DNA of 13,938 nt from positions 1-13,938 of the forward strand of contig CAJWLW010000100.1 of NCBI GenBank assembly GCA_913042885.1, read 5' to 3'. The position numbers and the translations under genes are program-made. Numbering within the stretch: position 1 is the first letter of the stretch; every line of letters begins with the position of its first letter. The notes below the pieces were generated by a model. It made no database searches and had not been told where the DNA came from. It worked only from the letters and a program-made list of their open reading frames with translations. The stretch is from an uncultured Lentisphaeria bacterium (GTDB taxonomy: Bacteria; Verrucomicrobiota; Lentisphaeria; JABSQK01; CAJWLW01). Shown piece after piece: positions 6,470-13,938 of the stretch.

Positions 6470-6589
6470 ATGGTTGCATGCATGATGGGCGTGTGAAGCG
6501 TTCCGGGCGTTTGTGTACAGTTACATCGCAAAATCGGTGGAGCCCGCACCAGCCAAAACACATTTTGTCAATTCCTCAGAGGTTTTCAG

Positions 6590-9430
<2,841 letters not shown>

Positions 9431-9507
9431 GCGCCTCGCGGTCAGGGCCACGGTTTTTAATCGCTACCAGCCGTAACCCATAGTGCCGAACAGGAAGGAG
9501 TGTCTCT

Positions 9508-10569
<1,062 letters not shown>

Positions 10570-10578
10570 GTCCGTCTA

Positions 10579-10611
10579 CCTAAGGGTGCGGGTATGACCC
10601 GCGCCCTTAGG
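10579..10611. terminator. Strong hairpin after nrdB, without T-tract
   Basis: CCTAAGGG-T-GCGGGT (10579-10593) pairs with ACCCGC-G-CCCTTAGG (10597-10611), giving 15 pairs with a single T-G wobble and a 3-nt ATG loop. It begins 9 bp after the nrdB stop. Neither side has a T-run in the right place, so it is not a standard intrinsic terminator. It may instead stabilise or process the nrdAB 3' end, or act together with Rho. The next gene converges from the other strand, ending at 10744. I see no other clear signal in 10612-10743. Confidence 0.6.
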
Positions 10612-10743
10612 AGCGAATGGAACCGACTGGAGGCCTTGCCCAAGATGTCCCCACGAAGCTCCGCCCTTCCAACCAGGCAGGCGGGCAGAGGATAGTCGGG
10701 TCGTTTCACAACGGTCGGCACGCGGCTTCGCCGGCAAGCAGGC

Positions 10744-13700
10744 TCAGGGGTCGGCCGTTTCCAAGCGGTCGCTACCGGCTCGACTGATGTTCGCGGCGAA
10801 CATCTTGCTGCCCTCGACCAACTGCAGCGTCGCTTCTTTCTCCAACAGCAGTGCCTCGGTGTCGGCAAGGCAGCGCGCAGTCATCGTCCGGGGCACATCC
10901 TTAATCAAGGCTATCGCACCGAAGTAATCATGGGTGCCGAGTTCCGCGACCTCTTTCTCGCCGTCGGGCGATTCGTCAATAATCGAGACGCGGCCGGACT
11001 GTATGAGATAGAAAAGGTCACCCGCATCACCTTTGCGGAATAGCGTGTCCCCGTTCTTGTAGCTGCCTATGGCAATCTTCGGCAGCACCGACCGCACGAC
11101 CACCGCCGGCAAGTCGGCAAACAGGCGAATAGAGAACAGAAAGTGCATGATCTCGAGTTGCCGCTTGATCGTTTCAACGATCTCCGGCCGCTTCTCACCT
11201 AACGTTTCCACATCCTCGCGGTACAGCGTCAATACGGTTGTCGGCGTGACCGTGCGGACGTTGGCCATACGCTTGGAATCCTCGAGCAACGCCGCCTCAC
11301 CGAAAAAATCACCACGATTCAAGAACGCCAGAATGTAGCTGTCACCGACCAGGTCGATTTCTTCGACCTGCGCCCGGCCATCGACGATGATGTAGCAGGA
11401 ATCGGCAGCATCGCCCGATTGCACCAGCAACGTGTCGGACGGGAAATGCTGCAGGACCATACGCTGTGACAGAAACAGCTTGTCCTCTTCCCCCAGGCCC
11501 TGGAAAAAGTTGATGCCGTTATACAGCTCCAGACAACGCGCGCTGTTGACGGCCGAGTCGGGAAAGTTGAACCGCGTGTTTTTCAGCACGTTGTGGTACA
11601 GCGCCAGATAGCACTCGAAGTTGAGCTTGTTGAACGCCTGGTGGAAGACTTTGTTGCTGAAGTCCACACCAAAGTACCGGGCGATGGCCGCGTCAATGCC
11701 CGAGACGATGCCCTGAATGTCGCGCCTCAGCCCATCAAGATCGTCGCCGTCAAGATCCATGTGCTTGCCGAAGGCGAATCCGGATTTGCCGACGCGCCGT
11801 TCGATGACCTGTGCAAAACTGCCGCATTTGGTCCGCAGGCTTTGGCCAATATTCTGCTGCAGCTCGTTAAACGTCGTTGCCAGAGCCCCCGCCTCGTCAC
11901 CGGTCGGGTCGTCGAGAATCAGCAGGTCCGCATCGAGCGACACTTCGTTCAGATGCGCGTGGTAAGCCAGGACGGACAGCGCCATCAGGACGAAGGCAAT
12001 GAAATCGATCTGCTCCGCCGCCAGCCCCATCGTCGTCGCATTCGTCGCACCGCCGCCCAAGGCGCCAACAAGACTGATGACGAACAGCGCCAGGCCGATG
12101 AAAAACAGCCAGGTCGGCAAGGCAAATACCGTGCCACGCCAAAGGAACGAGAATTGCTGTTTGCCCAATACCGCCAGCACCTGCGGAACCAGGAGAACCG
12201 CAGCAAGTATCTCGATCGGGACCGGCGAGCCGACGACGGCGTGATTGAAGACGCAGGCACCGCCAACTGCCGTGGCGAGTCCGACAGCAGCAATTTGGAG
12301 AGCTGCCGGCGAAGCGCCGCCACGGGAAGTACAGTAGGCCATGAACAAGCCGGCGAGCAGCAGCACGACGCCGGCCAGCCCCGCCGCTGAGGTGTACAAA
12401 TCGTGCAGTTCTTTCGGTACTTGCGTAATTGCCAGGATGAACACGATCAGACCACCGGCGGTAACTGTCAGGGCCGCATTCGGCCGGCGGAACAACGGTT
12501 GCTGCGACAGGAAACTCCAGACGAAGTAGAACACGCAGAAAATTGACAGAATAAACGACAGCATTACGGGCACCAGCAGCAGCAACAGCACGACTACCAA
12601 CACGTTGTCCGTCTGCCCGTGTGCCGGGCTCTGGCTGAGCCAGCCGGAGAACATGTTCAGCATGTCGATCTTCAAATCGTCGTCGTGCGTCATCACCACC
12701 TGCCCCAGCTTGGTGACCAGGAGCACCCACAACACAATGGCGCCGATGTAGCCGAGGAAAAAGCGGTGCTCCCTGCACATCTGATTCCTCATCGTCAGGG
12801 TCTCGATCAACTTGTGCTGCACAAAGCTGAAAGCCTTTTGGCGGAAATTCTGGAGACGAATACACTCGCTCATGATCCCATGCAGGTCGCTGCCGGCAAA
12901 CGGCGACAGGTGCAGGAAGGAACGGATCAGCAGGACATACATGACCTTGTAGGTCAGTGCGACTCCGAAAGTGCTCAAAGGCAGCATGCGATTGCTGTTG
13001 AGAACCAGCAGTAGCACACAGACCGCAACGAGTAACAGTTCGAAGCCGATCCCCGCGAAACCAGCCACCATCCGCTGCCGCATCGGCAGGATGCTGCGCC
13101 ACTTCCGCGGGTGATGGAATGACGGCACGCCATACAGCCCGAAGGTCATTGTCGGGTAGCGACCGGTGAAGGATCCCTCGACCGCGGATACGACCAGTTC
13201 GCGGATGAACGAGGCGATCACGCCGATCACGATCATCAGCAGCAGGCCGTAGCCGTACGTCGTCGTGACGTCACCGATGAAGGTGCCTTCGAACGCCTGC
13301 TTGAAACGGAACAGCGGCTGCAGCTGCAGACCGGAAATGGCACCGAGACCGACAGCGATCGCCGCGACTGCCAGGACGATCACCGGCCGGGCACTGAGCA
13401 TGGCGACCTTCAGCAGCCCTCCCAGGATCGACGACAACACGCCGGTACCCGGCAACGGCAGGCGCAGGCCGAAGATCGCTTCGTCGGTTGCGGTCGCGCC
13501 ACCGCTCTCGCTCTCACGCAGATGCGGGTCCTCGGTGAGCAGACCGTGCTCCCACAGCCGTCCAATCAAGGCATACACCCGCGAGAGCACCAGCGACTGC
13601 TCGGCCTCGAGAAACCGGATGCAGATGTCGTTTACCGATGCCTGCCCGTCGAACCTGTCCCAGAGCTTCTTTTCCTCTTCCGACAGGATACCGACGGTCC

Positions 13701-13830
13701 GACTGCTTTCCGTCGTGATCGCATAGCGCGCGGCTGCTTCCGCGGCACCGCGGTCAAAGACCTCAGCCCCCTTAGCCTGCTGCGGCTTGTAGGTGGCCGG
13801 ATCGAATGTGATGGTGTTTGTAGTACCCAT
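10744..13830 (-). CDS. Polytopic membrane protein: PqqD-like domain, degenerate M50 (site-2) peptidase core, two cyclic-nucleotide-binding domains
   Basis: The 1028-aa protein has four parts. (1) Residues about 38-105 resemble PqqD: SSRTVGILSEEEKKLWDRF, then DGQASVNDIC and RVYALIGRLWEHGLL. PqqD-type domains bind peptides of modified-peptide systems. (2) A membrane core (about 130-340) matches the M50 peptidase layout. ASFIRELVVSAVEG sits where HExxH should be, RQRMVAGFAGIGFELLL looks like the helix after it, and LSPFAGSDLHGIMSE resembles NxxPxxxxDG with D315 kept. Both zinc histidines are missing (RELVV, 210-214), so proteolysis is unlikely. (3) About eight more hydrophobic stretches lie up to residue 624, followed by a soluble linker of unknown fold (625-765). 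(4) Two cNMP-binding domains (about 770-880 and 900-1010). The first keeps GEAALL (E845) and R854; the second has GAIALI and R981, lacking the Glu. An in-frame TTG three codons upstream is an alternative start. It follows the upstream ORF by 14 bp. Function is unknown. Confidence 0.8.
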   Translation of the reverse strand: MGTTNTITFDPATYKPQQAKGAEVFDRGAAEAAARYAITTESSRTVGILSEEEKKLWDRFDGQASVNDICIRFLEAEQSLVLSRVYALIGRLWEHGLLTEDPHLRESESGGATATDEAIFGLRLPLPGTGVLSSILGGLLKVAMLSARPVIVLAVAAIAVGLGAISGLQLQPLFRFKQAFEGTFIGDVTTTYGYGLLLMIVIGVIASFIRELVVSAVEGSFTGRYPTMTFGLYGVPSFHHPRKWRSILPMRQRMVAGFAGIGFELLLVAVCVLLLVLNSNRMLPLSTFGVALTYKVMYVLLIRSFLHLSPFAGSDLHGIMSECIRLQNFRQKAFSFVQHKLIETLTMRNQMCREHRFFLGYIGAIVLWVLLVTKLGQVVMTHDDDLKIDMLNMFSGWLSQSPAHGQTDNVLVVVLLLLLVPVMLSFILSIFCVFYFVWSFLSQQPLFRRPNAALTVTAGGLIVFILAITQVPKELHDLYTSAAGLAGVVLLLAGLFMAYCTSRGGASPAALQIAAVGLATAVGGACVFNHAVVGSPVPIEILAAVLLVPQVLAVLGKQQFSFLWRGTVFALPTWLFFIGLALFVISLVGALGGGATNATTMGLAAEQIDFIAFVLMALSVLAYHAHLNEVSLDADLLILDDPTGDEAGALATTFNELQQNIGQSLRTKCGSFAQVIERRVGKSGFAFGKHMDLDGDDLDGLRRDIQGIVSGIDAAIARYFGVDFSNKVFHQAFNKLNFECYLALYHNVLKNTRFNFPDSAVNSARCLELYNGINFFQGLGEEDKLFLSQRMVLQHFPSDTLLVQSGDAADSCYIIVDGRAQVEEIDLVGDSYILAFLNRGDFFGEAALLEDSKRMANVRTVTPTTVLTLYREDVETLGEKRPEIVETIKRQLEIMHFLFSIRLFADLPAVVVRSVLPKIAIGSYKNGDTLFRKGDAGDLFYLIQSGRVSIIDESPDGEKEVAELGTHDYFGAIALIKDVPRTMTARCLADTEALLLEKEATLQLVEGSKMFAANISRAGSDRLETADP

Positions 13831-13844
13831 GCTCTGCAATTCTG

Positions 13845-13938
13845 CTAATCGTCGTCGCTGTTATAGATACCTAAGCAGTCGTTCAGGTTGAAATTGTCCT
13901 CATTATCTTCATCCCCGAAGCAATCAAGGATCGCGTCA
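13845..13938 (-). CDS. C-terminal end of an unknown ORF with an acidic, two-cysteine tail
   Basis: Reading leftwards from the window edge, an open frame gives 30 residues before a TAG at 13845-13847. They include DCFGDEDNEDNFNLNDC and end in YNSDDD; 12 of the 30 are Asp or Glu, with two Cys spaced 14 apart and several Asn. Only 14 bp separate the stop from the ATG of the large membrane protein, so the two are probably one operon. I recognise no family. It could be the tail of a long protein or the end of a short peptide gene; the window does not show its start. Confidence 0.45.
   Translation of the reverse strand, partial: DAILDCFGDEDNEDNFNLNDCLGIYNSDDD

Larger units (their letters stand above)
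5716..6589. other. Long, AT-richer intergenic region upstream of nrdAB
   Basis: About 870 bp with no convincing protein-coding gene and visibly lower GC than its neighbours. It contains an inverted repeat (5838-5903), AT-rich TATAAT/TTATAA patches near 5914-5926, a terminator-like hairpin (6033-6077), an 11-A run (6251-6261), a possible promoter (6280-6308), a short ORF (6244-6390) and crossing inverted repeats (6391-6469). I looked for NrdR-box pairs, a cobalamin riboswitch, tRNA, tmRNA and DnaA boxes and recognise none. The open frame on the minus strand at 6222-6563 has no family look. It most likely holds the 3' end of the yedK transcript and the regulated leader of nrdA, with room for an unannotated structured RNA. 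Confidence 0.6.

Noticed and set aside
6375..6540. Cobalamin riboswitch-like GCCACTATAATCC and GGGTGGGG words before nrdA
   Set aside because: The conserved B12-box order and surrounding helices are not present, and a class I reductase would not normally be under B12 control in this way.
6222..6563. 113-aa minus-strand open frame in the nrdA upstream region
   Set aside because: No recognisable family and no ribosome binding site seen; part of the translation is a Phe run produced by the A-tract. Considered as a transposase fragment, but no motif supports that.
5716..6589. NrdR boxes, DnaA boxes, tRNA or tmRNA genes, CRISPR repeats
   Set aside because: Scanned by eye on both strands; no pair of NrdR-like palindromes, no TTATNCACA, no tRNA T-arm or CCA end and no regularly spaced direct repeats were found.
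11593..12390. 265-aa plus-strand open frame opposite the membrane protein gene
   Set aside because: Antisense shadow rich in Arg and Gln with no recognisable motif.
11897..13102. 401-aa open frame in another minus-strand frame inside the large membrane protein gene
   Set aside because: Arg/Pro/Ala-rich, low-hydrophobicity translation typical of out-of-frame GC-rich DNA. The membrane protein frame is coherent throughout.
13201..13210. Possible active metalloprotease site in the M50-like core
   Set aside because: The corresponding residues are RELVV and no HExxH occurs anywhere in the protein, so an active zinc site is not supported.

Overview
The window is a typical bacterial stretch, GC-rich in its genes, with compact housekeeping genes, one long AT-richer gap and a reading-direction switch at the right-hand side. 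Three traits hint at a Verrucomicrobiota/PVC-type or another deep-branching marine bacterium: a short TruB of about 241 aa without the usual C-terminal extension, a TruB-RibF pair, and a ribonucleotide reductase radical subunit closely resembling that of Chlamydia. This is an inference from remembered family patterns, not a search, and the phylum call is weak.

Left part (1-5715): the N-terminal part of a membrane glycosyltransferase-like gene runs leftwards off the window edge. Divergent from it are truB (tRNA pseudouridine 55 synthase) and ribF (riboflavin kinase/FAD synthetase). Next come an orphan TRAP-transporter binding protein of the TakP type, carrying a Tat signal with a lipobox, and a close pair made of a PatB/MalY-type C-S lyase and a YedK/HMCES-type SRAP protein that protects abasic sites.

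Middle (5716-6589): about 870 bp without a convincing gene. It holds a strong terminator-like hairpin (6033-6077) with a nested palindrome, a possible A-tract-assisted promoter (6280-6308), crossing inverted repeats at 6391-6469 and a doubtful 48-codon ORF. It is the probable leader region of the nrdAB operon.

nrdA-nrdB (6590-10569) encode an aerobic class I ribonucleotide reductase. NrdA has two N-terminal ATP-cones. NrdB has Phe instead of the radical Tyr and Glu instead of the first Asp metal ligand, the signature of the class Ic Mn/Fe enzymes defined in Chlamydia trachomatis. A near-perfect 15-bp hairpin without a T-tract follows nrdB.

Right part (10744-13938, minus strand): a 1028-aa polytopic membrane protein carries an N-terminal PqqD-like domain, a membrane core that looks like an M50 (site-2) peptidase whose HExxH is destroyed (RELVV), many further membrane segments and two C-terminal cyclic-nucleotide-binding domains. 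Just upstream in the same direction ends an ORF with a very acidic, two-cysteine C-terminus. This locus is the least conventional part of the window and the best candidate for an undescribed system.
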